From: Lunularia cruciata | Taxonomy: Eukaryota > Streptophyta > Marchantiopsida > Lunulariales > Lunulariaceae | NCBI GenBank assembly: GCA_948567375.1 | Contig: OX419762.1 | Coordinates: 23,452,608-23,516,607, forward strand | DNA: 64,000 bases | Reading direction: 5' to 3' | Shown: one piece after another, positions 46,001 through 57,689 of the stretch | How positions within the stretch are numbered: the first letter of the stretch is position 1 | How the letters are laid out: every line of letters starts with the position of its first letter | Notes under the pieces: generated by a model | The model's database searches: none | Told to the model about the DNA's origin: nothing | The model's input: the letters and a program-made list of their open reading frames with translations, nothing else | Position numbers and translations under genes: made by a program

Positions 46001-46835
46001 CAGGTTTGAAAGCCGAGGAAGAAGTAGACATCGGATCGGATTAGTAACCAATTTGAGATTTGAAGGGGCAGATATGAAGAGGTGCATTGTCATTTTGGAT
46101 CTGTAGGTTAGAATAGTTTTTGTAGAATGGTATAGTTGTTAGAACTGTCAATTAAGCACTATTTAAGAGTGGCATTTGTAGGAATTTGTTGTTCAGTGCG
46201 CATTATTTCTGAGAATAGATTAAGCAAAGTGCTATGAAGCAGTGCTCGTCACTTGAGCTTGATTCCGAGTATCAATTTCACAATTGTGTTTGTGAGTGTT
46301 TGGAGAAATTCGAAGTGCAAGTCAGAGTGCTTGTTGGATGTTGGATTCCACAGCCTTGATCTTCATTCTGTGTGTTTGATCCTGAGTGAAGTGCAATCGA
46401 AGAAATGCCTTGACAGATCTGAGAATTGTAGTGTTGGTAGTATTCTGCATTTGTGAGTGCAGTGCGAAGTTGATGTGAAGCAATTTTGATCGAGGAAGTT
46501 GTGCCTTCAGTGGAGGGGTGGAACACAATTCTTAGGCAAAGTCGTTTTGCAGTGAAGTGCCGTTTTTGGGAGAGCCTGAATCATCACAATCAAGATTGTT
46601 TGGAAAGATTTGATGGATTTGTGATTATGGAGTGTTAATTTGTGACAAGACTGTGAATTAGTGCTTGTTACTCTCTTCTGGGTGTGGTTTCTACCTAAGA
46701 GATTAAAGATGCAACCAAGAAGAACTACAATGTTACTGTTTGACTTTGTATTTGACCAATTCTGACTCGTATCTCTGTAGGAACGAACTTTACTTACTTG
46801 ATTACCGCAAAAGTGATATTTGCCGGGTTGTTCCA
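43065..46835 (+). repeat. A2 3' LTR, 3771 bases
   Basis: Starts TGTGGTGCCC, ends GTTGTTCCA. TATA-like boxes at 43447-43454 and 46160-46167. A three-base, in-frame difference from the 5' LTR lies in the acidic region of the ORF (44636 region). Confidence 0.92.
43474..46044 (+). pseudogene. LTR-encoded ORF in the A2 3' LTR
   Basis: One frame from ATG 43474 (MSSNFPLLLKSG) to the stop at 46044 (VDIGSD). Interruptions include TAA at 43669, TGA near 44434, TAG near 44722, TAA at 45379, TAG near 45463 and TGA near 45586. Domain order is as in A1. The two A2 copies share substitutions not seen elsewhere in the window, as expected for LTRs copied from one template. Confidence 0.8.
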
Positions 46836-46840
46836 ATTAT

Positions 46841-47820
46841 AATCAGAGGTGAGGAAGAAAAGGGAAGTATTGCAAGTGGATGCAATAGTGCAGAGTCAAG
46901 TGGTAGAAAAATTGAGGAGAGAAGCAAGGTATCAAGAGGAACTTGTGAAGCAAAGTGACATAGCAAAGGAAAGACAAATTGCTCAATATGAGATCTTGAA
47001 GCACCATTTTCCTGATTCAAGACTAGAAATTATCCATGCTATGGCAAGAGTAGCAAAGAAGGAACAAGTGCTTGATAGGATAATGGAGAGTGTAGGAGAG
47101 AAGAAGCAACTGTTGCAACAAGAGTTGACAGTGAGATATAGGGAAGAAGAGAGATTGCAAGAGTTACTTCATAATCAAGAAGAGAAGGTTGTAAAGAAGA
47201 AGAAGGAGAAGGAAACTATGAAAGCCGAGTTTGAAGCAGAATTGGCAATGTATCGAGAGGATTGGCTTGCAGATCGGGAGCGCGGGAGGAAGATGAGACT
47301 GAAGCCCTTGAAGGAGATCATGATCAGGATGAATGTGATGTTGAGTACAAAGGCCAATGTGCGTATCAAGGAGACGAGGCTGCATGAGATGAAGTTGTTG
47401 GTGCAGGAGACGAGGAGGAGACATGCAAAGGATACTGATTTAAACGCATTGTTGATTAGCCTCAGAACTCATGTAGGTAGGAAGATATTGGAGGTAGAAG
47501 ACAATATCACAATCAGATTAGACTTGGTAAAGTTGGAGATAAATAAACTTCAAAAAGATGTTAGAGCAAAACCCAAAGTAGATGAAGTAGGAGTTTGGAT
47601 GACTTTAGAGTTACCATTGGAGACATTAGAGAAGAGTGGGTCGGGAGATAAGGAGTTAGATAGATTACCCACTAGTGAAATTTCAGATCAAGAAAGAGAA
47701 TTGTTAGATTTGGTAGAAGATGTGGGAGTTATGAAACCCGAGGACAGAATAATAGGAAGTGAAGTTACTTTGGGATTGGGTTTGAAAGCCGAAGAACAAG
47801 TAGACATTGGATTAGATTAG
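46841..47820 (+). pseudogene. LTR-encoded ORF of s2, second part (coiled coil)
   Basis: The frame from 46849 to 47820 is open for 323 codons and continues the protein cut at 33418: REVLQVDAIVQSQVVEKLRR, FPDSRLEIIHAMARVAKKE, EEKVVKKKKEKETMKAEFE, ending KAEEQVDIGLD. Rich in heptad-like Leu/Glu/Lys, predicted coiled coil. This is the longest intact C-terminal half in the window. Confidence 0.8.
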
Positions 47821-48611
47821 TAATCAATTTGAGATGTGAAGAGGCAAATATGTAGAGGTGCATTGTCATTTCGGATCTGCAGGTTTGTAGAGTCATAAGG
47901 AAGAGGTACATTAGGAAGATAATTGTCATTTGCTTCACTATTTAAGAGTGGCATTCACAGTCTTATGTTGTTCAATGCTCATAATTCTGAGAATAGATAA
48001 AGCAAAGTGCTGTGAAGCAGTGCTTGTTGCTTGAGCTTGATTCCGAGTATCAACTTTGTGTTTGTGGTTGTGAGTGTTGGGAGAAATTCAAAGTGCAAGT
48101 CAAAGTGCTTTTTGGATGTTGGATTTTGTAGCCTTGATCTTCATTCTATGTGTTTGATCGTAAGTGAAGTGCAATTGAAGCAATGCCTTGACAGATCTGA
48201 GAGGAATTGTAGTGTTGGTAGTATTCTGCATGTGTGTAGTGCGAGGTTGATGTGAAGCAATTTTGATCAAGGAAGTTGTGTCTTCAGTGGAAGGGTAGAA
48301 CACAATTTTGTGGTGAAGTTGCTTTGCAATGAAGTGCAATTTTTGGAAGAGCCTGAATCATCACAATCAAGATTGTTTGGAAAGATTTGATGGAGTTGTG
48401 ATTAAGGAGTGCTAATTTGTGACAAGACTGTGAATCTGTGCTTGTTACTCTCTTCAAGGTGTGGTTTCTACCGGAGAGATTAAAGAAGAACTCAAGACGA
48501 ACTACATTGTTACTGTTTGACTTTGTATTTGGACATTTTTGACTCGTATCTCTACAGAATGAACTTTACTTACCGGATTACCTCAAAAGTGATATTTGCT
48601 AGGTTGTCATA

Positions 48612-49000
48612 GAATGTGAAGTGTTGGTGGTGTTAGTCACAAGAACTATGACTCTATGGTTTGATGGCCCAATCCTCAAGTACCCTTTGTGCGATCGATC
48701 AATTGTGCGTGCTGCTCTCAACCATGGCTTCCCAAGAAGTAAGTCATAACTTGAATCCTTCAAGACTTGGAAAGTCATGAGATTTTGAACTCCCATAATT
48801 AAAACTACCACTTTATCCATCACCCCTACTGGTCAAACTTGTTGCTTGTTTGCCATGCTCACCACAAATGTTGAAGGTCTTGAGGATGTCATACCCAACT
48901 TCTTCATCAACCTCTCTGACATGGCATTTACTATTGATCCTCCATCAACCAATTCTCCTTGATGTTGTGACCATTCACTCTCACATCAATTTTGGAGGCA
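48612..49000 (-). pseudogene. Element G protease region
   Basis: Two minus frames: one with LVDGGSIVNAMSERLMKKLG (active-site type D-G-G) and, after a shift, VLIMGVQNLMTFQVLKDSSY and DLLLGKPWLRAARTIDRSHKG. It ends at the s2 insertion and is continued by the RT at 31412. Confidence 0.72.
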
Positions 49001-50438
49001 TATTCACAAGCCTCCCATGTTGTTGGCTTGGCATCCACCAGCCCCATTGATACTGGAGCTTTTGCCTTCTTCTTTCTCTTGCTCCTTGTAGAACTCAAAC
49101 CACCTCTAAGATCCTTTCTCAAGGTAGGGTTCAAAGCAATCAATTGGCCCACTGTGATGTTAGCCTTGTGACTACCAACATTCTCCAACACATTGTAGTT
49201 CCATTGTTGCTTTGAAATCAAGAAATCCTCCATCCCCAACTTCTTCTTGGAGTCTTTGTTGTTGATAGCATTGAGGTGCGAGTGCTCCTAGTAGACATAG
49301 GAGTATCCTTGCTTGGAGTAAATCCTTGAGAAGAGTGAACATCCTCTGCAAAACAAGCTCTCTTCTTCTCTTGTGCCAAAAGCTCCAAATTAAGACCCTT
49401 GTAGTTTGAGCGCTCTCCCTTCTCATACTTCCTCTCAACCACATCTATGGATGCTATCTCCTTACCTTTGTTTGGATTAGGAGCCACTTGGGTTTCACTA
49501 CCTCCGTCTTTCCCTCTATTGGCTCCCTCATAACCTCTTCCTCCATGGTAAGTGGAATTTGGGCAATTCCTTTGGATATGGCCTCTTCCTCCACAACCAA
49601 AAAAATTTCTATCATTGTTGGCTGGTTGGCCTCCTCTATATGGATAGTTTCCATAACTCCTAGGCCCTCTCCCTACATTCTGATCTACCTATCTCTTCTC
49701 CCATAGTTGCACCACATTGATCTTGAGATCCGCAAGTTGTTATGTGATGGTTTGAAGTGGATCCTTTGGTAGAGGTGCAAGAATTGGAGCAATTGCTCCT
49801 TGTGGTGCAACCCTTGCCACCAAAGTATCAGAAGTTCCACAATACTTGTAACCTTGAGGAGGATGCACAACCTCCTTCACCACCAAATCACTCTCATCCC
49901 TTCCAAACTCTCCTCCATACAAATTGCAATTTTGATAGCTTCAACCTTGGAAGAAGGTTTCTCATATCTCACCTTGCTTCTAATTTGTGCTCTCAACCCT
50001 CCCAAAACCTTCTTGGTGAGAATGGCCTCTATGTCAATCATAGTAGTCTCCACATCATCCCCACCCTTCCTCAATACAATGCAAAATCTGGACTCTAACT
50101 TTTCCACTCTTTCCACATAAACTCTCACTTTCTCTCCACCTCCTTGCTTGAGAAAGGTAACCTCACTCATCAATCTCTCATAACTCTCATCAGGAAGAAA
50201 TTTCTCAATGAGTGCTAAAGTCAAAGTCTCCCAAGACTCCTCTTCCTGATCTCTACTCTCTCTTTTGGCATTCTGACTCATACCATGTAAGTGTTGCATC
50301 CTCAAAGAAATCTAGTAATAATGAGGCCCACTCATTCTTCCTCCTCTCATTTTTTCCTTTGCAAGCTCTCTTGAGGTCTCTCACAAAGGCCTCCACATCT
50401 TCTCCATCCTTGCCAAAGAAAACCGGAAGTTTCCACAT
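49001..50438 (-). pseudogene. gag: Element G gag
   Basis: Minus frames contain a capsid-type region: LPVFFGKDGEDVEAFVRDLK, ASLLLDFFEDATLTWYESE, WETLTLALIEKFLPDESYER, VYVERVEKLESRFCIVLRKG. A likely zinc knuckle FFGCGGRGHIQRNC lies near 49560-49610, with its first Cys changed to Phe. Downstream frames (49487-48931) form the gag-protease linker. Several shifts. Confidence 0.75.
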
Positions 50439-50504
50439 CTTAACCTCTCACTATCTTTCTTTCTCTCAATTTTTTGTTCTCTTTTCTTTTCTCTCACTCT
50501 AAAA

Positions 50505-51999
50505 CTAATAGAGTATGTACATGACTAACACCATTTGAGAGTAATCCACCCTAGGGAACACAAAAGGCTTAGGTTGCTCCAAGATTTCTATAGCAACATC
50601 AAATCCTAGAGTGCATATTAATCGAACCCTCATGGATAGTTTATCCATAAGTTGAAAGATTATCTCCATCACTAATCTTGAGAACAAGTTGATGAAGGTG
50701 GTAGTATTTCTGTAGCTGTACTAAGACTCTCTCCTAGATCCTTCACCAAAGTCTCCAGAAATGCATTTACTCCACTACACTCATGTCCTTTTGGAAGTCC
50801 TTCCACTCCACAAACCTCACACAACTCCTTGGTCTTAGATCTTCTCCCTCCCTCTTGGCAAAGAAGGTCCAACATGCAAACCCAAGTCAAGTAAGCCTCT
50901 CCTTTCCCTCAATCTCTTGTTCTCAAAGATCAATGGACATGAACCTTCCTTATGTCCCTACTCTCCACATAGAAAGCACTTAGACTCACTCTTTCCTCCA
51001 AGTGGCATAGGTTTTTGGATCCTCTCAACACTCTCTTCAAATTGTATTGTAAACTCTCTTTTCCTCAAATCCACCCCTAAAATCACATCAAACCCTTGGG
51101 GAACCTTGCATAGTGTCAATTTCCACTCTTGATGACCCTTGATGTTCCCAAGATGAATCTAAACACTCAAACATGCTTTTTTGCTCTCAAACTCTTCATG
51201 CATGAGATCTCCACTCTGCAGAATTGACCCTTCCTCACAATTTCACTCAAATCCCTCAAATAGTATGTGATAGTCCTCTGAAATTTTTCACACTTGATCA
51301 CAACTCCAGTTTGTCCCTCCTTGAAAATTTCAGATCTTTTCATCAAGCCATTTAGCCTAGACACCTTTCTATTCAGCACATATATTTCAGATTTGGTCTA
51401 GAAACCACCTCCCTTACTCTCAAAACTTATAACTCCCTGCTCCAAAATGAACTCTCTATAATTTTTGTGTCATCAGCTAGGATATAACATATTGAATTTT
51501 CTTGGAAAGTTTCACAACAATCCACAGAAAATTAAAGAAATGGCAGACTCTGTACAATTTTCTAGAGAGCATGCAATTGCGAGAGCAGTTTACCTTATCA
51601 ACTTTCAAAAATTCTAGACCAATTCACATAATAGCTCTCACAATAATTTCAAGTGTGCTAACTGAAAGATAATCCAAGCTATCATGTGTAGAAATTTCAA
51701 GTTCAGATCTCAAACTTGAGATTTTGCCCAAAATCACCTTAATCCCCAAAATCTGCAATCCACCTCACACAATCTCTCCAAATCCTCTCATGTGTACAAG
51801 ATGTACAAAATCCCTTCAAAGACATCATAATGAACTATAGTGTATACAAATAGATCTTGGTTATCTAACATAAGTTCAGCCCTCTCCTCTCCTAATGTTC
51901 TCTCCAAGTGAGCTCTCATAGCCTCCTTCTCCCTAATGTAGAATTGAACGCGGAACATTATCTTGCCTTCTAGAGAGGTCATGGTAATGGAACCAAAAA
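50505..51999 (-). pseudogene. Element G leader with weak coding traces and a CCHC motif
   Basis: Minus-strand pieces at 51379-51167, about 51110-50900 and 50890-50672 look protein-like. They include GFDVILGVDLRKREF and a CCHC knuckle CFLCGE-stop-GHKEGSC (50937-50978), interrupted by TAG. Another piece (52039-51788) starts near the LTR end. I do not recognise a known gag start here; it may be an extra 5' ORF or a remnant of another element. The text after the LTR, TTTTTGGTTCCATTACC, might hold the primer site but matches no tRNA I can name. Confidence 0.45.
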
Positions 52000-52691
52000 T
52001 GTGAGCCAGCCTGTCTCTCACTGAGGATGAACCTCTCATGGCTATTATGGTAGTGCACCATGGACTAATAAGGCAAGGAACTCCAACTCAATCATACTTC
52101 TTTAAGGTTAACACTCCAAGACTCAAGACATTGCTCATTAGAGAACTCAATGAGAGAGAGATAGTTGGAAATGAAAGGATGATGAGTACCTCCTCACCCC
52201 TTGTTTATATACTTGTGAAATAATTATGTACTAAAGTTACTTATTACTGGAGTAACTCAAGTTATTAGGCTAAAAGTCAAGTAAAGTCAAAAAGTAGAAA
52301 GGAATATCCCTTCACATGGGCATATTCCCCTAAGCATGTGATCTTATCTTGACCCAACCACTAAGTCAAGGATTCCTTCACATGGGCTATCCTTAGACTA
52401 TAGAATAATCCAAAACAAAAAGGCTTGCGGGCCCAAGAGTTCTCAACTCTTTCCTCAAAGCCAAACACCTAGGAATAATACAAAGTCAACACACTAGAAT
52501 CCAAAATAGTGGTGCTCATCTTTTCCACTTCCTCTAAAGTAAGGTCTCCTCTATCTTAGCTATGACTAACTTTAGCTAATCATGACTAATGTATAACCAT
52601 CCTTTATCTCTATATAAATAATATCTCTCAAGTACTTGTAATACCAAGCTTAATATCACAATACCACACACATGCAAAAATGGGTGTTACA
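52000..52691 (-). repeat. Element G 5' LTR (LTR D), 692 bases
   Basis: Inverted relative to 19092-19781: starts TGTAACACCC at 52691 and ends GGCTCACA at 52000. TATATAAA box at 52204-52211. High similarity between the two copies over the whole length. Confidence 0.82.
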
Positions 52692-53272
52692 GATCCTCAA
52701 GAGATTGCTAAGAAGTTTTGGAAGCAAGAGGTGAGAGGGTTCACAAATGAAGAATTCTTTGGAAGCTTGCGGAAGGATGTGCAGGATCTTATCTTTGCCA
52801 AGGCAAAGAAGAAGCAGTTCTACAAAGAGGGCCCTCATACATCTTTTTTGTACAAAGATAGAAGTGAGGCGGATGAAGAAGTAAGTACTTATGGTCTAGA
52901 GCTCCCATACAAATTTTCAGAAGATGACACCAATGAGGCACGTGTCTATGATGCTGCTCTTGAGGACGAAAGGCCTTTTGTGCCCTTGTCCAAAGAGGTG
53001 CAAGATTCCTTTTGGGCAAGAAGCTGCAGCAAATGTGAGATCAAGATGTAGGGTGTGAAGCTTCCGGTGAGAGCGCTGATCAACATAGGGTCTGAAGTTA
53101 ACCTCATGCCAAAGGCTATCTATGAAGAAGGTCACTAGAAGGTGGACCACGACATTGACTAGAAGGTAAATTCAGTGAAGAGAACCGGGAAGGCATTATG
53201 GAGAGCTTGTCCTGGTGTCAAGATCAAGATAGGGAATGTAGTAGAACCGATCAACATGTTTGTACATGATAC
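52692..53272 (+). pseudogene. Element E protease region, first part
   Basis: Plus frame from 52692 with DPQEIAKKFWKQEVRGFTNEE-like linker, ending in TAG at 53049. The same frame then shows the protease site VRALINIGSEVNLMPKAIY, in which the usual catalytic Asp reads Asn, and further TAGs. Cut by s3 at 53273 and continued at 55194. Upstream it abuts the LTR of element G. Confidence 0.7.
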
Positions 53273-55193
53273 TGTGACAACTCGGCAAATATCACTTTTG
53301 CGGTAATTGGGTAAGTAAAGTTTGTTCTTGCAGAGATATTGGTCAAAAATTTCCAAATACCAAGTCAAATAGTAACATGTAGTTCTTTTTGATTTCCTCT
53401 TTAATCTCTCAAGTAGCAATTACACCCAAAAGAGAGTAACAAGCTTACAATCTTGACAACTTGTCACAAATACACACACCCATAATCACAACATAGCAAA
53501 TTCTGTCCAAACAAATCTTGATTGTGATGATTCAGATTCTCTTGAAGACGGCACTTCACTGCAAAAAAACTTTGCCTTAGAATTGTGTTCCACCCCTCCA
53601 CTAAAGGCACAACTTCCTTAATCAAAATTGCTTCACATCAGCACTACGCTACACTCACAAATGAAAAATACTACCAACACTACAATTCCTCTCAGATCTG
53701 TCAAGGCATTGCTCTGATTACACTTCACTTAGGATCAAACACACAGAATGAAGATTAAGGCTATAGAATCCAACATCCAACAAGCACATTGACTTGCACT
53801 TTGAATTTCTCCACACACACAAATACCCACAAAGTTGACATTTATAATTAAGCTCAAGCAACAAGCACTGAAAATAACACTTCACTTTATCTATCTTCAG
53901 AAATATGAATACTGAACAATAGTTCACTGCAAATGCCACTCTTAAATAGTGAAGCAAATGATAGTTACTAACAACTATACCGTTCTATAACAACTCTTCT
54001 AACCCACAAATCCAAACTGACAATGCAACTCTTCATATCTGCCCCTTCCTATCTCAAAACTATTAGTACTCCAATCCAATGTCAATCTCTTCATCGGCTT
54101 TCAAACCCAATGATCTTCCTACTACTTCTCCTTCTTTGGGTATATCTAATTCTACCAAATCCTTCACTATTTCTACTTCTTCTTCACTAGGAACTACAAT
54201 TGAGTTCATGGGTAATCTATCCACTTCCTTATCTCCCAACCCACTCTTCTCTAATGTGCCAAATAACAAGTCCAAAGACACCTGAATTCCTACTTTTGCA
54301 ACATCAGGTCTAACTACTATAAACTCCTTTGCTAATTCTACTATATCCTCATCAAGAATTGTAATTGAAAGCATGGGTACACTATCAACACCTTCAATTT
54401 GTAACCCACTTTCCCGTAATCACTCATATTACTGACCCGAAGACACTTACAGTCTGATCTTGCACTTTGGGTTTATTCACTATTGCTATTTCTCCTCTAA
54501 TTCTATCCTATCTTCAATCAGAACTGAAATTGAAGTCATGGGTATCCTAACTATCTATTTTTTCTCTATCCTAACTCTCTCTGATGCCTCTAGCAAGATT
54601 CCCAAAGTCACTTTCATTGCACTCCAAGGTCTGACTATCTCAAATCTAGTCATCTTAGTCTTGAAGTGAAGAAGCTTCAAACCAAAAGTTGTGTAAACCT
54701 GAAGTCCAAAGTCCAAAGTCCAAAGTCTCAAGTCCAAAGTCTCATTGACCCAAAGACACTAAACTACTATGCACATCTACTCCCAAAACTTCAAATGCTT
54801 GTTACTTCTTGGACATACCTTTAAACTTTGCACTTTTGATAGCATCAGAAAGCACTGAACTGGACGCTTCCAACGAGGTATAGCATGCTTGATTTGCACT
54901 TGTGGTCATTGAGATATGGCCCCCGCAGTATTTCTGACTTGTAATATTCATTCCGATGCAAAAAAACCCTCCTTTGGTGTCTGACCTCCTTTTTCCTCTT
55001 CCTCTGACATGAATTAAACTTCTTTGGGTTTTGATCCAATCCAAGCCCTTCTTCTTCTAACACAAAGTTGGTTTCCTTGAGCTTGATCAAAACATAAGTT
55101 TCTTGTCATTTCTTCTCCATTTGGTTTCAATTTGGTTTCAGCAAGGCACTTCTTCTTCTAAACTTGTCCAAAATGAAAAATGTGGGTACCACA
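53273..55193 (-). repeat. Minus-strand, shortened family A LTR (s3)
   Basis: On the minus strand it starts TGTGGTACCC at 55193 and ends TTGTCACA at 53273, and keeps the CACTATTTAAGAGTGGC block (53941 region). At 1921 bases it is about half the normal LTR. The N-terminal ORF domain is missing and only a C-terminal ORF piece remains (54374-54063: LEKSGLGDKEVDRLPM, LKADEEIDIGLEY). Flanks GATAC and TACAC do not form a clear duplication. Confidence 0.8.
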
Positions 55194-56727
55194 TACACCT
55201 TGCCCTATCCGGTCATACTAGGACAGCCCTTTATCACTCAGTTTATGATGGAGAACAAAGTCTTAAATGATGGGACTCACGTGGCAAAGGTCAAGATTCA
55301 GAACGAGGCCATAATAGTGCAGTTTCCATTGTTTTGATGGGCAGCAATAGGATCAGAAGAGAGTTGAGAGATCCGGAAAAGCCTACAGGAAGGTGGGGTT
55401 TCACTAGGCGCCTTGACAAAGAAGGTGGAAGAACAAGGCGCCATATGCAATATTCCACCACAGAAAATCAGCAAACAAGACTGTTTTGATAGGACCTATG
55501 TTGGAATCCAAAGAGATAGGACTGTTTGCTTTGTGCATGTAGACACATTGCAGATGTTGCATAAAAAGATGAGGAGGAAAGAGAGAGTTCTGAAAACAGG
55601 GAGAGAAATGGAAGATAGTGAAGCTATCATTGGAGTGTTGGAAGATTTGGGAGAAGGCAAAGCAGTCCGGGAAGTGATTAGTGCAATGGAGAAAGGAGAA
55701 TCTGTGATTGAGATAGGGAAGGGGCTTTATGGTCCACTTTCAGAATTGGTTCATGAAGTGGGGTGCAATACCAAGTACAAAATGGTGACAAGAAGGTTTG
55801 TCCCATTGCTGTTCCGTTGCTGTTGGATGCCTCTGATTTGCTATGTAGAACTAGAGAAGAACCAAGGTTGAGGTAGGGGAAGAATATTGGCCATTCCTTT
55901 TCTAAGGAGACCTTGGCAAAACTTATAGTTGGAAGGGATGGTTTGCTCACAGAGGTTGAGCGCCAAGCATTTAAAGAGATAATTGGTAAGTGTGGGAAAG
56001 CTTTTGCTTTCAAGATTGAGGAGATCAGGTGTGTAAACCCACAAGAAATCACACCAATGATCATTTTCATGGTTCCTCATGTACCATGGGATCTAAGACC
56101 AATACCGGAGCCAAAGGCACTTTTCAACAGAGCTATTGAAGGAGAAGATCAGAGCCAAGATTCTAGAGCCATCAGAAGGACCATATTCAAATTGCTTGTT
56201 CATGGTCAAAAAGAAGAATGGCAAGTTGCGGTTCATACAAGATATGCAACCGCCAAAGAAGGTAATAATTCAAAATTCTGGTGTTGGACCGGCTATGGAT
56301 GATTTTGCTGAGGAGTTTGCAGGAAGGACAATTTTCTCTATTGGAGATCTATACTAACGGTATGATCAGTTTCAGTTTTTACTGAAGGGAGCCATGACAT
56401 AACTACCATGCAAACACCAATAGGCTTGATGCGCATATGCACTCTCCCAATGGGAGCTACTAACTTGGTGACACATATGAAAAGTTCTATGAATCATATT
56501 TTGCAGCCCTTTTTCCTTGAAAAGACCCGTCCATTCCTGGATGATATACCTATTAAGGGTTGCATAGCGGGTGAGAAGGACGGAACCTTGGTGGATGGCG
56601 GTATAAGGAGGTTTGTCATGGATCACATTTGAGATGTGGAAGCTATACTGAAGTGGTTGATAGAGGCAAGAGTGACTCTTTCTGGAGAGAAGTCAATGCT
56701 TGAACTTGGAGAAATACTGGTGGTAGG
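55194..56727 (+). pseudogene. Element E protease end and reverse transcriptase
   Basis: It resumes with YTLPYPVILGQPFITQFMM, the end of the protease, then a spacer (55413-55871). RT pieces follow in two frames: KILEPSEGPYSNCLFMVKKK, FAGRTIFSIGDLY, TPIGLMRICTLPMGATN and the catalytic FLDDIPIKG (FLDD 56534-56545). The FSIGDLY/FLDDIPIKG style differs from all other RTs here and recalls gypsy elements best known from fungi and some early-diverging plants. That link is from memory and unproven. It ends where element F inserts. Confidence 0.78.
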
Positions 56728-57463
56728 TGTGATACTCCAAGGACAAGAGAAGAGAGAAAACACAACTTGCACACTCAAACATTCGATGCCCCAAGGGAGC
56801 ACCTTCTCTTTATTATATAGACAAAGAGGATCTCCTCCAAGGAAGCTCCACCATAGGATTAGGGACACAGATAGGTGACATGTCAGCAAGCTCCACCCTT
56901 GGCTTACTTTACTTGGATGGGTGACCTGTCTGGTCTAGGTCCTATCTGGCTGGTCAAACAAGCTTTGACCAAAGGGAATCTTTTAGGGAATCTTCCTGTA
57001 GGAATCTCAGAATCACGTGAGTAAGGTACCATTGGAAAGCTCTCGATGAGACAAAGCAGGGGGGAGGGAATGTCAGCCTTTCCTCTGTTGGGGAGGATTC
57101 TGCACATTTTCAAGGCCTAATTCATCCGTTTAGGCCTCCGAAATTGCCTTCAAAGATTTCAGGCATATTTTGGTTCCTACTCTATTAGTAGAAGTCCCCT
57201 TTTGGTGATACCGCTTTTTGATCTGCTTAGTCCATCATGTGTAACATCCTTCCAGATGTTACCAAACCAATTCTCACCTTTAAATCATATGTCAAGCTAT
57301 TGGTTCTAAGGTTCTCAAGTCTATTTTGGTTTTTGCCCTATTAGTAGTACTCTTTTGGTGATACTTCTATTTGATCTATTTTGACCATCATGTATAACAA
57401 CATTCTAGAAGTTACCAAACCGAATTTCACATCTAGATCATATGGCTAACCCTTGGTATTACA
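56728..57463 (-). repeat. Element F 3' LTR, 736 bases
   Basis: Minus strand start TGTAATACCAAGG at 57463, end CCTTGGAGTATCACA at 56728; the two ends form an inverted repeat. It follows a polypurine tract and the chromodomain. It interrupts the element E RT. Confidence 0.75.
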
Positions 57464-57479
57464 GACCTCCCTCCTTTTA
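57464..57479 (-). other. Element F polypurine tract
   Basis: Minus strand TAAAAGGAGGGAGGTC immediately before the LTR, overlapping the end of the integrase gene. Confidence 0.75.
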
Positions 57480-57689
57480 AGACGCAACGTCCTTGTTGCG
57501 CAATTGTTGCTCAAATGCTTGCACCAACACCGGTGCATGTGCCAAATTGGCAGCGGGTTCCCAGGTTGCTTCATAGAGGGGGTAACCTTTCCATTGTACT
57601 AGATATTCCACCTGCGGATGGCGAGTACCATGCATGCACTTTTGGAGAATCCGCTCTACTTCATATTTCTCTATGCCATCAATGAGTGT
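57477..57689 (-). pseudogene. Element F integrase chromodomain
   Basis: The minus frame reads YEVERILQKC, VEYLVQWKGYPLYEATWEP, then LVQAFEQQLRNKDVAS and stop. Tyr, Trp and Trp of the methyl-lysine cage are in place. Chromodomains at this position define chromoviruses and help direct integration to heterochromatin. The upstream integrase lies beyond the s4 insertion (63203 onward), and the frames join without a shift when s4 and one AGTGT are removed. Confidence 0.9.

Larger units (their letters stand above)
33419..46835 (+). mobile_element. Family A element A2, both LTRs present, 13.4 kb
   Basis: 5' LTR 33419-37197, primer site, gag, protease, RT, RNase H, integrase, polypurine tract, 3' LTR 43065-46835. 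Target duplication AGTAT (33414-33418) against ATTAT (46836-46840), one mismatch. It lies inside s2 and splits its ORF. Removing A2 and one duplication restores the text AAGAGTATAATCAGAGGTGA, parallel to other copies. LTRs differ visibly, so the insertion is not recent. Confidence 0.93.
31413..48611 (+). mobile_element. Solo LTR s2 of family A, split by A2, TSD GAATG
   Basis: The LTR runs 31413-33418 and continues at 46841-48611, starting TGTGGTACCC and ending GTTGTCATA. GAATG stands on both sides (31408-31412 and 48612-48616). Its two parts add to about 3.78 kb. It is therefore a complete solo LTR that later received A2. The TATTTAAG box is at 47939-47946 and TATAAAAA at 31801-31808. Confidence 0.92.
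30762..52691 (-). mobile_element. Gypsy element G, minus strand, interrupted
   Basis: Order on the minus strand: LTR D (52691-52000), leader, gag, protease, [solo LTR s2 with nested A2], RT. The 3' part is lost at the joint with C1 (30761/30762). Removing 31413-48611 and one GAATG joins the protease-side frame (NTTNTSHS) to the RT-side frame (DTPSPSKE) without a shift. Its LTR start at 52691 abuts element E. Confidence 0.78.

Noticed and set aside
50212-50502. Plus-strand Ser/Leu/Phe-rich frame resembling a signal or membrane segment
   Set aside because: It is the reverse of the Lys/Glu-rich gag of element G. The hydrophobic look comes from the complement.
53268-55198. Target duplication for s3
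   Set aside because: The flanks GATAC and TACAC share only three bases out of register. Not reported as a duplication.
57240-57463. Possible tandem repeat around TGGTGATAC..TTTGATCT in the F LTR (57200-57390)
   Set aside because: Two similar 130-base stretches are seen but are diverged; probably an internal LTR duplication without further meaning.
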